DNA of 64,000 nt from Corynebacterium nuruki S6-4 (GTDB lineage Bacteria; Actinomycetota; Actinomycetes; Mycobacteriales; Mycobacteriaceae): positions 1,364,001-1,428,000 of the forward strand of contig NZ_CP042429.1 in the NCBI RefSeq assembly GCF_007970465.1. The letters run 5' to 3'. Below the pieces are notes generated by a model. That model was not told the DNA's origin. It saw only the letters and a list, made by a program, of their open reading frames with translations, and made no database searches. Made by a program: the position numbers and the translations under genes. Below, piece after piece: positions 17,768-25,616 of the stretch. Within the stretch, counting starts at the first letter, position 1, and every line of letters begins with the position of its first letter.

Positions 17768-18498
17768 TACTGCGGCGACGTCTGTCTCCGCCGCGTCATC
17801 CGGTCCACCACCGGTGCCACACGCGGCACGAGGACGATCACCGTCAGGGTGACGACCACCAGCCCCAGCGCGAGCCCGGACAGTGCGTCATGCGCGTAGT
17901 GCACGCCCGCAGCGACCCGGCTGAACGCCTCCACCCCGGCGAGGGTGCACACCGTCGCGACGAACCACCGCTGCCACGGCAGCGCAAGGATGCAGACGGT
18001 CGCGATCGCCGCCGCGATGACCGAGTGGTTCGACGGCCACGACCAGTCGCCACCGGTCGGGCAGGCCAGCACGGTGGTCACGTCCCCGCCGGCACACGGC
18101 CGGTTCTCGGTGACCACCATCTTCACCAGTTCACTGGTCAGGTACGCGAGGACCACCCCGACCCCGCCGCAGAGCAGGCGGAGCAGTGCCGCCCGGTCCC
18201 GGCGGAACGTCCACACCGCGGTGACCGCCGCGACGGCGACGATGACGAGCAACCCCTTGTCCGCGATGAACCCGGCCGGCCCGGCCAGCGGTGAATCCGC
18301 GAAGCCTTCCGCGATCACGCGGTGCACGACGGTGCGGACCGGCCAGGCCAGCACCGCCAGGATGACGAGGATGACCGCCGTGCGCAGCAGCCGGCGGCCG
18401 AGCGCGGCCGGCGGCAGAACCGGTGTCACCGGCGTTGTCGGCAGCGCCGGGGCGGACGGCCGGACAGTCGGTGCGGCGGTACGAGTGTGATTCCCCAT
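17758..18498 (-). CDS. PAP2-family membrane phosphatase
   Basis: A 246-residue protein with about six membrane segments and the three PAP2 motifs: K-x6-RP (KMVVTENRP), PSNH replacing the usual PSGH, and SRVAAGVHYAHD. Such enzymes dephosphorylate membrane lipids, for example phosphatidic acid, phosphatidylglycerol phosphate or polyprenyl diphosphates. The active site would face outward. The ATG at 18498 starts the family-like region; further upstream the frame is Pro/Ser/Arg noise. It overlaps paaH tail to tail. It has no evident role in phenylacetate use. Confidence 0.85.
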   Translation of the reverse strand: MGNHTRTAAPTVRPSAPALPTTPVTPVLPPAALGRRLLRTAVILVILAVLAWPVRTVVHRVIAEGFADSPLAGPAGFIADKGLLVIVAVAAVTAVWTFRRDRAALLRLLCGGVGVVLAYLTSELVKMVVTENRPCAGGDVTTVLACPTGGDWSWPSNHSVIAAAIATVCILALPWQRWFVATVCTLAGVEAFSRVAAGVHYAHDALSGLALGLVVVTLTVIVLVPRVAPVVDRMTRRRQTSPQYYE

Positions 18499-18559
18499 GA
18501 CCGGACAACCTACGCCACCGGTCCCCGGGTCCGGCTCCGGCCCCGGTGTGAGGTCGCTG

Positions 18560-19789
18560 TCAGTCGACCGTCCGGTCGCGGCCGGCGAGGTACCCGGAGA
18601 GGACGAGCAGCACCTCGATGACCAGCAGGACGATGAGGGCAGGCGTCCAGGAGTCCGTGGCATCGTGCAGTGCGCCGACGGCGACCGGGCCCGCGGCGGC
18701 CAGCAGGTAGCCGACCGACTGGGCCATCCCGGACAGCGAGGCGGCACGGGTGTGGTCGGTGGTCCGCAGCCCGAACAGGGACAGGGCGAGCACGATGCCC
18801 GCACCGCCGCCGATCCCGGCGAAGATCGACCAGATCACGGTCACGCCCGGGGCGAGGAGGATGCCGAGCGTGGCGATCATCAGTGTCACACCGACCACCA
18901 TCCCGAGGACACGCTGGTCACGGAGCCGGGCGATGAGTGCGGAACAGACGATGCTGCCCAGGATGCCGAAGCCGTTGAGGAGGAACTGGTGGGTTCCGGC
19001 GGCGGTCTCACTGATCCCGGCGTCCGTCTCGATCGTCGCGAGCCAGGTGACGAGGATGTAGAAGTTCGTCGACTGCAGACCCATGAATGCGGTGACCTGC
19101 CAGGCCAGCGCACTGCGCCACAGCGGGCGGGGCGCGGTCGGCCCGGTCGCCGGGGCAGAGACAGGGGCAGCGGCAGGGGCACTGCCGTCGGCCGGCGCCG
19201 CTCCCCGGCGCAGCTGCGGCAGCAGGACGCCCAGGGCGACCAGGGCCAGGCCCGCCCACATCCCCAGCGGCAGCCGCCAGTCCATGCCGGTCGCCCCGCC
19301 GACCGGGACGGCGATCCCGGCGGCGACGGCGGCGAAGGCGGACTGCACGGCGGAGTAGGCGCCGGTGATCTGGCCGATCTTCAGCGGAAAGTCGCGCTTC
19401 ACCCACGACGGGAGCACCACATTGAGCACCGCGATCGACACACCGATGAGGACGGTGCCGACCCACAGCAGCGCCTGCGGCGGCACCGACCGCAGGACGA
19501 GACCTGCGGCGAGGATGACGAGTCCGCCGGCGATGATCCATTCGAGGCCGAGGCGTTGCGCCACCCGCGGGACGAACGGGGAGACGACGGCGAAGGTCAG
19601 CAGCGGGAGGCTGACGAGGAAGGACGCCGCCGAGGAGGTGATGCCGAGGTCGTCCTCGATGCCGGTGAGGACCGGGCCGACGGTGGTGATGGCGGCACGG
19701 AGGTTCGCCGCGACGAGCAGGATGCCGGCGACGACGAGTCCGGTGGGGACATGTCTGGTGGCCATGGCGCTGTAACCGGGGCGGGTCAT
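18560..19789 (-). CDS. MFS transporter, CynX/NimT type
   Basis: A 409-residue major facilitator protein with about 12 hydrophobic helices. The N-terminal half includes VLTGIEDDLGITSSAASFLVSLPLL, typical of the cyanate/nitroimidazole (CynX/NimT) subgroup. A Pro/Ala-rich cytoplasmic loop near residue 200 separates the halves. The substrate is unknown. Its ATG overlaps the stop of the upstream GntR gene (ATGA), so regulator and transporter form an operon and the regulator probably controls the pair. Confidence 0.85.
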   Translation of the reverse strand: MTRPGYSAMATRHVPTGLVVAGILLVAANLRAAITTVGPVLTGIEDDLGITSSAASFLVSLPLLTFAVVSPFVPRVAQRLGLEWIIAGGLVILAAGLVLRSVPPQALLWVGTVLIGVSIAVLNVVLPSWVKRDFPLKIGQITGAYSAVQSAFAAVAAGIAVPVGGATGMDWRLPLGMWAGLALVALGVLLPQLRRGAAPADGSAPAAAPVSAPATGPTAPRPLWRSALAWQVTAFMGLQSTNFYILVTWLATIETDAGISETAAGTHQFLLNGFGILGSIVCSALIARLRDQRVLGMVVGVTLMIATLGILLAPGVTVIWSIFAGIGGGAGIVLALSLFGLRTTDHTRAASLSGMAQSVGYLLAAAGPVAVGALHDATDSWTPALIVLLVIEVLLVLSGYLAGRDRTVD

Positions 19790-20451
19790 GCGTCCTCCTC
19801 CGGCAGGTCGGCGCGGGCGGAGACCACGGCGACCAGGTCGGTCAGCCGGTCCGCGGCGGCGGCTGCGGCTGCTTCGTCACCGGCGGCGACCGCGGTGACG
19901 ATATCGGCGTGGGCGGCAGCCATCTCGGGGCTTTCTCCGGCGGTGCCGCAGGTCTCCAGTGCCAGTTCATTGCCGCCGACACCCCGGTAGAGCTCCGCGA
20001 GCAGCGCATTGCCGGACGCCGCCATGAGTGTCCGGTGGAAGGTGATGTCCGCGGTGGCGTCGGTCCGGGCGGCCAGGGCTCCGCGCAGGGCGGTGATCTG
20101 GTCGGCGCCGGCGTGCCGGGCGGCGAGCCGGGCGCCTTCGCGTTCCAGGATCGCGCGGACCTCGGCGACATCCTGTTCCCGTTCCCGGTCGATGTGGCGG
20201 GCGAGGGTCGGGGCGAGGTCGCTGGTGTCGGTGACGTAGGTGCCGTAGCCGGCACGGGAGGCGAGCATGCCGGCGTGGACGAGGGCGTGCACCGCCTCGC
20301 GGACGCAGTTGCGGCTCACCCCGGTCTCCTCGGCGAGGTCCTTCTCGGTGGGGATGAGGGCGCCGACCGGGAATTCGCCGGCGGCGATCCGGTCTCGGAG
20401 CTGGTCGGCGACGCGTTCCGACCGGGACGGCGGGGGTTCGATCTTCGGCAT
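19786..20451 (-). CDS. GntR-family regulator (FCD type)
   Basis: A 221-residue regulator. The winged helix (about 12-75) contains IPTEKDLAEETGVSRNCVREAVHALVHAGML, and the all-helical FCD effector domain contains FHRTLMAASGN. FCD regulators bind small organic acids, often with a metal. The ATG at 20451 is preferred because GGTGG lies upstream; a GTG at 20460 is possible. The stop overlaps the downstream MFS gene. A direct repeat of the 6-mer GTCCTA lies about 22 bp upstream and may be its operator. Confidence 0.87.
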   Translation of the reverse strand: MPKIEPPPSRSERVADQLRDRIAAGEFPVGALIPTEKDLAEETGVSRNCVREAVHALVHAGMLASRAGYGTYVTDTSDLAPTLARHIDREREQDVAEVRAILEREGARLAARHAGADQITALRGALAARTDATADITFHRTLMAASGNALLAELYRGVGGNELALETCGTAGESPEMAAAHADIVTAVAAGDEAAAAAAADRLTDLVAVVSARADLPEEDA

Positions 20452-20472
20452 GCCGGCCACCCTACGCGAGAG

Positions 20473-20486
20473 GTCCTAATGTCCTA
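20473..20486. promoter_or_regulatory. Direct repeat upstream of the GntR gene
   Basis: GTCCTAATGTCCTA is a pair of 6-mers spaced by 2 nt (TAGGAC on the coding strand). The location fits an autoregulatory operator, but GntR sites are usually palindromic, so this is tentative. Confidence 0.35.
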
Positions 20487-20570
20487 CATTTGGGTCGGCC
20501 GGCGCCGCTGTCCGGGGCGGACGCACCCGCCCCGTCCCTCCGCCTCACGTCCGGTCCGCCTCCGGTTCAA

Positions 20571-20679
20571 ACATTATGCGCGCTGTAAAACAGACTACGG
20601 AACCGGAATACTTAATCTACCTGCATGTTTCGTGATGGTGGACAGCGTTGAGAACGCATAATGTTGACGCATAATGTTG
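20571..20679. repeat. Repeated ACATTATGCG / CGCATAATGT motifs in AT-rich gap
   Basis: ACGCATAATGTTG occurs twice in tandem (20654-20666 and 20667-20679), and the inverted form ACATTATGCG is at 20571-20580. The stretch is clearly more AT-rich than its surroundings. It lies between the GntR gene start and the end of the thioesterase gene. A DNA-binding site cluster is plausible; no gene is seen here. Confidence 0.6.
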
Positions 20680-20729
20680 CGGCGCCCCAGACCGCCGCAC
20701 TAGCCGACCGGACTACCCGACCAACCGCA

Positions 20730-21122
20730 CTACCCCGCTGACCACTCCACCACCATGTTCGTGATCCGTGCGGTGCAGAGGCGGCGTCCGGCATCGTCGG
20801 TGATGACGACCTCGTGGGAGCAGACGGTGCGTCCCAGCCGGATCGCGGACGCGGTGGCAGTGACCGACCCGGCGCGTCCGGAGGCGTGGTGGGTGGCGTT
20901 GATGTCCACCCCGACCACGGCCTTCCCCAGTGTGGAGGCGTGCTTCAGCGCCGCCCAGGACCCGACCGCCTCGGCCAGTGCGACCATCGCCCCGCCGTGG
21001 AGCAGCCCGAGTGACTGCCGGTTGCCGTCGACCGGCATCGTCGCCACGACCCGCTCCGGACTCTCCTCCAGGATCCTGACGCCCATCTTCTCGTCCAGTT
21101 CCCCCAGTTCGATCTGCCACAT
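20730..21122 (-). CDS. Hotdog-fold acyl-CoA thioesterase
   Basis: A 130-residue hotdog thioesterase of the PaaI/EntH-like group. The helix-start motif LGLLHGGAMVALAEAVGSWAAL carries the conserved HGG and an acidic residue. It would hydrolyse an aromatic or acyl-CoA. It differs from the canonical PaaI at 23478. The ATG at 21122 has GGAAGAGGG about 8 nt upstream. An upstream in-frame reading through the 12-bp repeats (VHSDV units) is possible but less likely. It is divergent from paaZ with a shared 196-bp gap containing a PaaR-type operator, suggesting co-regulation. Confidence 0.82.
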   Translation of the reverse strand: MWQIELGELDEKMGVRILEESPERVVATMPVDGNRQSLGLLHGGAMVALAEAVGSWAALKHASTLGKAVVGVDINATHHASGRAGSVTATASAIRLGRTVCSHEVVITDDAGRRLCTARITNMVVEWSAG

Positions 21123-21152
21123 GGCGGTACCCTCTTCCTTTTCCTCGTTGCA

Positions 21153-21212
21153 CACGTCGCTGTGCACGTCGCTGTGCACGTCGCCGCACACGTCGCTGTG
21201 CACGTCGTCGGG
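21153..21212. repeat. 12-bp tandem repeat, five units
   Basis: CACGTCGCTGTG is repeated at 12-bp spacing in five units, the third and fifth degenerate. It lies in the leader of the thioesterase gene, between that gene and the paaZ promoter. Confidence 0.85.
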
Positions 21213-21232
21213 CCGCCGGATCCCCGGCAGCC

Positions 21233-21290
21233 TTGTCGCTGTTCTTTCTCGTGCGATACCATAGCGTAACCGACCGATCGTTCGGTCACT
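21233..21290 (+). promoter_or_regulatory. paaZ promoter with PaaR-type operator
   Basis: TTGTCG (21233-21238) and TACCAT (21257-21262) are separated by 18 nt. The operator at 21269-21290 carries the core ACCG-AT-CG-TT-CGGT. It lies just downstream of the -10, where a bound repressor would block initiation. AAAGGA at 21307-21312 is the paaZ ribosome site. Confidence 0.8.
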
Positions 21291-21318
21291 ACAACGCAGA
21301 ACCGCGAAAGGACGACCC

Positions 21319-23481
21319 GTGACTGCAACTGCCCCCGGGCACACCGCCCAGCACGCCGACCAGACCGACGTCACCATCCTCGCCAGCTACATCGCCGACC
21401 GGTGGACCACCCCGGACCCGACCGCCCCTGGCGCGACCGTCACCGACATCACCGACGCCTCCACCGGCGAGGTCACCGCACAGACCATCTCCGGCAGCCC
21501 CGCAGCCACCGGCTTCACCACCGCCGCCGCCGTCGACCACGCCCGCACCGTCGGCCACCGCTCCCTCGCCGCGATGACCACCCACGAGCGCGCCCTCATC
21601 CTCAAGAACCTCGCCCTGTTCCTCAACGACCACCGCGACGAACTCTACGACCTCTCCTACGCCACCGGCACCACCTCCCGCGACAACCTCATCGACATCG
21701 ACGGCGGCATCGGCACCCTCTTCGCCTTCTCCTCCAAGGGACGCCGCGAGATGCCGAACGCCAACGTCATCCCCGACGGCCCCGTCGAAGTCCTCAGCAG
21801 GGACGGCAGCTTCGTCGCCCGTCATATCCGCACCGCCATCCCCGGCGTCGCCGCGCAGATCAACGCCTTCAACTTCCCCGTCTGGGGCATGCTCGAGAAG
21901 TTCGCCCCCGCCTTCGTCGCCGGCGTCCCCTCCATCGTCAAGCCCGCCACCCAGACCGCCCCGGTCGCCGTGGCCTGCGTCCGCCTCATGACCGAATCCG
22001 GCCTGCTGCCCGCCGGGTCACTGCAGATCATCGCCGGCGCCGGCCGTGACCTCATCGACCAGCTCGACGAACGCGACCACCTCGCCTTCACCGGCTCCGC
22101 CGACACCGCCCGCGGCCTGCGCGGATCCGACGCCGTCCAGGTCGAGGGCCTGCGGTTCTCCGCCGAGGCGGACTCCCTCAACGCCGCCCTCCTCGCACCG
22201 GACGCCGCCCCCGGCACCCCGGAGTTCGACGCCTACATCCGGATCCTGTTCACCGAGCTCACCGCCAAGGCCGGCCAGAAGTGCACCGCGGTCCGCCGCG
22301 CCATCGTCCCGGCGTCCCACGTCGAGGACGTGGTCGCGGCACTGACGGCGAAGATCACCGACAAGGTCACCGTCGGTGATCCCCGCACCGACGGCACCAC
22401 CATGGGCCCGCTGGTCTCGAAGAACCAGCAGCGTGACGTCGCCGCCGCCGTGCAGACCCTCGTCGACGCCGGAGCGACCGTCCGGCTCGGCGGTGGTCCG
22501 CTCGACGATACCGAGCACAGCGCGGGCGCCTTCTTCGCCCCGACCGTCCTCACCGTCGACGACCCGCGCACCCCCGCCGTGCACGACACGGAGGCCTTCG
22601 GCCCGGTCGTCACCGTGCTCGGCTACGACGGCATCGACGAGGCGATCGAGCTGGCCAACCTGGGCCGCGGTTCCCTGGTGGCGTCCCTGGTCACCCACGA
22701 CACGGACACGGCGTCCCGCGTGGCGACGGGCATCGCCGCCCTGCACGGTCGGCTGCACCTCGTCGACCGCGACGACGCGAAGACCTCCACCGGCCACGGC
22801 TCCCCGCTGCCCACCCTCGTCCACGGCGGACCGGGCCGCGCCGGCGGCGGGGAGGAGCTCGGCGGGGTGCGCGGCATCCACCACTACATGCAGCGCACCG
22901 CGGTCCAGGGATCCCCCGACCTGCTCACCGCCGTCACCGGCGAATGGGTCCGGGGTGCGGCGACCCGCACCGTCACCCGCGCCGATGTCGAGGCCGGCAC
23001 CGGTGTGCACCCGTTCCGCAAGTCGCTGGCGGAGCTGCGCATCGGCGACCAGCTGGTCTCCGAACCGCGGGAGATCACCCTCGAGGAGATCCAGGCCTTC
23101 GCCGACTCGACCGGCGACACCTTCTACGCCCACACCGACGAGGAGGCCGCGACCGCCAACCCGTTCTTCCCGCGGCGCGTCGCCCACGGCTACCTGCTGG
23201 TCAGCTGGGCCGCCGGACTGTTCGTCGAGCCGGCGCCGGGTCCGGTGCTCGCCAACTACGGTCTGGAGAACCTGCGGTTCATCACCCCGGCGACCTACGG
23301 GGACACCATCCGGGTCACGCTCACCGCCAAGCGGATCACCCCGCGCGTCACCGACGACTACGGCGAGGTCTGCTGGGATGCGCTGATCACCAACCAGAAC
23401 GACGAGACCGTGGCGTCCTACGACGTGCTCACCCTCGTCGAGAAGGAGAACACCACCTACGCGAACTGGGGTGACAGGTGA
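21319..23481 (+). CDS. paaZ: Bifunctional oxepin-CoA hydrolase / semialdehyde dehydrogenase
   Basis: A 720-residue fusion. The N-terminal aldehyde dehydrogenase domain (about 1-520) has the catalytic Cys in AKAGQKCTAVRR and the cofactor-binding pattern GVAAQINAFNFPVWG. The C-terminal MaoC-type hotdog hydratase domain has FADSTGDTFYAHTD and RRVAHGYLLVS. Together they open the oxepin-CoA ring and oxidise the semialdehyde to 3-oxo-5,6-dehydrosuberyl-CoA. The GTG at 21319 has AAAGGA 6 nt upstream. Its stop overlaps the start of paaI. Both domains look intact. Confidence 0.95.
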   Translation: MTATAPGHTAQHADQTDVTILASYIADRWTTPDPTAPGATVTDITDASTGEVTAQTISGSPAATGFTTAAAVDHARTVGHRSLAAMTTHERALILKNLALFLNDHRDELYDLSYATGTTSRDNLIDIDGGIGTLFAFSSKGRREMPNANVIPDGPVEVLSRDGSFVARHIRTAIPGVAAQINAFNFPVWGMLEKFAPAFVAGVPSIVKPATQTAPVAVACVRLMTESGLLPAGSLQIIAGAGRDLIDQLDERDHLAFTGSADTARGLRGSDAVQVEGLRFSAEADSLNAALLAPDAAPGTPEFDAYIRILFTELTAKAGQKCTAVRRAIVPASHVEDVVAALTAKITDKVTVGDPRTDGTTMGPLVSKNQQRDVAAAVQTLVDAGATVRLGGGPLDDTEHSAGAFFAPTVLTVDDPRTPAVHDTEAFGPVVTVLGYDGIDEAIELANLGRGSLVASLVTHDTDTASRVATGIAALHGRLHLVDRDDAKTSTGHGSPLPTLVHGGPGRAGGGEELGGVRGIHHYMQRTAVQGSPDLLTAVTGEWVRGAATRTVTRADVEAGTGVHPFRKSLAELRIGDQLVSEPREITLEEIQAFADSTGDTFYAHTDEEAATANPFFPRRVAHGYLLVSWAAGLFVEPAPGPVLANYGLENLRFITPATYGDTIRVTLTAKRITPRVTDDYGEVCWDALITNQNDETVASYDVLTLVEKENTTYANWGDR

Positions 23482-23948
23482 TGACCGCCGCGACAGGCCT
23501 GCAGACCACCCCGGACACGATCCTGGCGCCCGGGGTGGCCATCGGTGAGGACTTCGCCTGGGTGCGCACCATGTTCCGGGAGGACGCCGCCTCCCAGTTC
23601 CTCGGAATCACCGTCACCCACGTGGAGGACGGGGTGTGCGAGGGTGAGTTCACGGTGCGTCCGGAGATGTGCAACGGACACGGCAACGCCCAGGGCGGGT
23701 TCCTCTACTCGTTCGCGGACTCCCTGTTCGCCGGTGCCTGCAACGCCGGCGGGCAGGCCGCGGTCGCCGCCTTCAACACGATGCACTACATCGCCCCCGG
23801 GCACGACGGCGACCGGGTCCACGGCCGGGCCGTGCAGTCGGACACCTGGGGCCGCAACGGCATCACCGACGTCGAGCTGAGTGTGGACGGTCAGGTCATC
23901 GCCCAGTTCCGTGGCACGTCGCGGGTCGTACGGATGCCGGAGAAGTAG
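23478..23948 (+). CDS. paaI: Phenylacetyl-CoA thioesterase PaaI
   Basis: A 156-residue hotdog thioesterase with the canonical PaaI motif CNGHGNAQGGFLYSFADSLFAGACN, where Asp is the catalytic residue and HG-x2-GG-like glycines hold the thioester. It releases CoA from trapped ring-hydroxylated intermediates and protects the CoA pool. GTG 23478 overlaps the paaZ stop in the same GTGA pattern used in paaB-paaC and paaC-paaD; ATG 23481 is an equally close alternative. It ends just before a 75-bp palindrome that separates it from convergent paaK. Confidence 0.9.
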   Translation: MMTAATGLQTTPDTILAPGVAIGEDFAWVRTMFREDAASQFLGITVTHVEDGVCEGEFTVRPEMCNGHGNAQGGFLYSFADSLFAGACNAGGQAAVAAFNTMHYIAPGHDGDRVHGRAVQSDTWGRNGITDVELSVDGQVIAQFRGTSRVVRMPEK

Positions 23949-23955
23949 GACCCGC

Positions 23956-24030
23956 ACAGACGAAACTCTCACCTCACCGGGTACGCGCAGCTGCTCCGTG
24001 CGTACCTGGGGAGGTGAGAACTTTCGCTGT
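23956..24030. repeat. Intergenic palindrome, family F
   Basis: Two arms of about 31 bp with 3-4 differences (shared TCTCACCTC and GGTACGC blocks) flank a short loop. It separates the convergent paaI and paaK genes and may terminate both, although no T run is present. Confidence 0.8.
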
Positions 24031-24100
24031 CCGGGCGCGGGAAAGCCCCCGGTCGCCTGCGCTGCAGGGCGTCCGGGGGCTGGTCCGTGGTTGCGGAGGC

Positions 24101-25414
24101 TCAGTCCTTCGGGCGGTTGTCGACCAGGCGCGTGGCCTTGCCGTCACCGGTGTCGAGGGTCTCGAGGACCTCGACCGCCGTGGAGATGCCGATGCGGTTC
24201 TTGATCTGCTGCGTCAGCCAGGCCGCGGCGTCCTCGCGGTGCGCGGCGGCGAGCCCCTCGACAGCCCCGACCTTCACGGTGAGGCTGTCCATGCGTCCCT
24301 TGCGGTCGAGGACGCACTGGTAGCGGGCGCGCAGGTCGTCGTGCTCGGTGATGATCTCCTCGAACTGGGAGGGGAAGCAGTTCACGCCGCGCAGGATGAT
24401 CATGTCGTCGTTGCGGGCGAGGATCTTGTCGATCCGCCGCATCGACCGCGCCGTGCCCGGCAGCAGCCGGGTGAGGTCGTGGGTGCGGTACCGGATGACC
24501 GGGAACGCCTCCTTGGTCAGCGAGGTGATGACCAGTTCGCCGACCTCACCGTCGGGCATCAGGGCGCCGGTCACCGGGTCGACGATCTCCGGGTAGAAGT
24601 GGTCCTCCCAGATCGTCAGGCCGTCGCGTGTCTCCACGCACTCCTGTGCCACGCCCGGGCCCATGACCTCCGACAGTCCGTAGATGTCGGTGGCGGTGAT
24701 GCCCATGGTGTTCTCGAGTTCGTCGCGCATGCCGTCGGTCCACGGCTCGGCGCCGAAGATGCCGGCCCGCAGCGAGGTCTCCCCCGGATCCATGCCCTCG
24801 GAGACCATGCGGTCGACGATGTTGAGCATGTAGGAGGGGGTGCACATGATGCCGTCCGGCCTGAAGTCCCGGATGATCTGCACCTGGCGTTCGGTCATGC
24901 CGCCGGAGGTCGGGATGGCGGTGGCGCCGAGCTTCTCCACGCCGTAGTGGACGCCGAGACCGCCGGTGAACAGGCCGTAGCCGAAGGCCACCTGGATCTT
25001 GTCGCCGGGGTGCATCCCGCCGGCGCGCAGCGAGCGGGCGACGAGTTCGGACCAGGTCTCGATGTCCCGGTGGGTGTAGCCGACGACGGTCGGCAGTCCG
25101 GTCGTGCCGGAGGAGGCGTGCACGCGGGCGACCTGCTCCTGCGGCACGGCGAACATGCCGAACGGGTAGTTGCGGCGCAGGTCCTCCTTCTCCGTCATGG
25201 GGAATTTCGCGAGGTCGGCCATCTCGTGGAAGTCGTCGGGGTGGACGCCGAGGTCGTCGAAGGCGTTCCGGTAGTGGGGCACGTTGTAGTAGACGTGCCG
25301 CAGCGTGTTCTTCGTGCGTTCGATCTGCAGTGCCGTGATCTCGTCGCGGGACGCGTACTCGATGCCGAGGGACGGGCCGCCGCCCGCTGCGCGGTTCGTC
25401 AGAAGGGCAGTCAT
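24101..25414 (-). CDS. paaK: Phenylacetate-CoA ligase
   Basis: A 437-residue AMP-forming ligase that activates phenylacetate to phenylacetyl-CoA, the first step of the pathway. The P-loop HASSGTTGLPTVVGYT and the adenylation motif IYGLSEVMGPG are present. The C-terminal part, with RMRRIDKILARNDDMIILRGVNCFPSQ, is typical of PaaK. The ATG at 25414 has AAGGTGAA upstream. It is transcribed toward paaZ-paaI from a promoter carrying both a PaaR-type operator and a possible CRP/GlxR site. Confidence 0.95.
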   Translation of the reverse strand: MTALLTNRAAGGGPSLGIEYASRDEITALQIERTKNTLRHVYYNVPHYRNAFDDLGVHPDDFHEMADLAKFPMTEKEDLRRNYPFGMFAVPQEQVARVHASSGTTGLPTVVGYTHRDIETWSELVARSLRAGGMHPGDKIQVAFGYGLFTGGLGVHYGVEKLGATAIPTSGGMTERQVQIIRDFRPDGIMCTPSYMLNIVDRMVSEGMDPGETSLRAGIFGAEPWTDGMRDELENTMGITATDIYGLSEVMGPGVAQECVETRDGLTIWEDHFYPEIVDPVTGALMPDGEVGELVITSLTKEAFPVIRYRTHDLTRLLPGTARSMRRIDKILARNDDMIILRGVNCFPSQFEEIITEHDDLRARYQCVLDRKGRMDSLTVKVGAVEGLAAAHREDAAAWLTQQIKNRIGISTAVEVLETLDTGDGKATRLVDNRPKD

Positions 25415-25476
25415 GGAATTCACCTTCACCTTTTCTCTACTCAGTGCGCCGGTGGCGTAAAGGTCGTCGTCTCCGC

Positions 25477-25546
25477 CGTAACCGCCCGAACGGTCGGTCG
25501 GTTGGTGGGTAGTTTGCACTATACACACTATGTGGCTTGTGTCACG
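25477..25546 (-). promoter_or_regulatory. paaK promoter, PaaR operator and GlxR-like site
   Basis: On the minus strand a TATAGT -10 maps to 25518-25523. The core ACCG-CC-CG-AA-CGGT (25481-25494) lies downstream of it and matches the operators of paaA and paaZ. Upstream, TGTGG-N6-TCACG at 25531-25546 resembles the CRP-family (GlxR) consensus TGTGA-N6-TCACA. Placement fits repression by PaaR and modulation by a cAMP-dependent regulator. Confidence 0.7.
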
Positions 25547-25616
25547 AAACTGCAGCACAGCAGGGCCACGGCCGGACACGGCAAGGCGGCCGGGGCAGCC
25601 CCCGGGCCGGCCGACG

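Noticed and set aside
21153..21212. CRISPR-like array
   Set aside because: The units are 12 bp with no spacers; it is a simple tandem repeat. No cas gene or CRISPR array was seen anywhere in the window.
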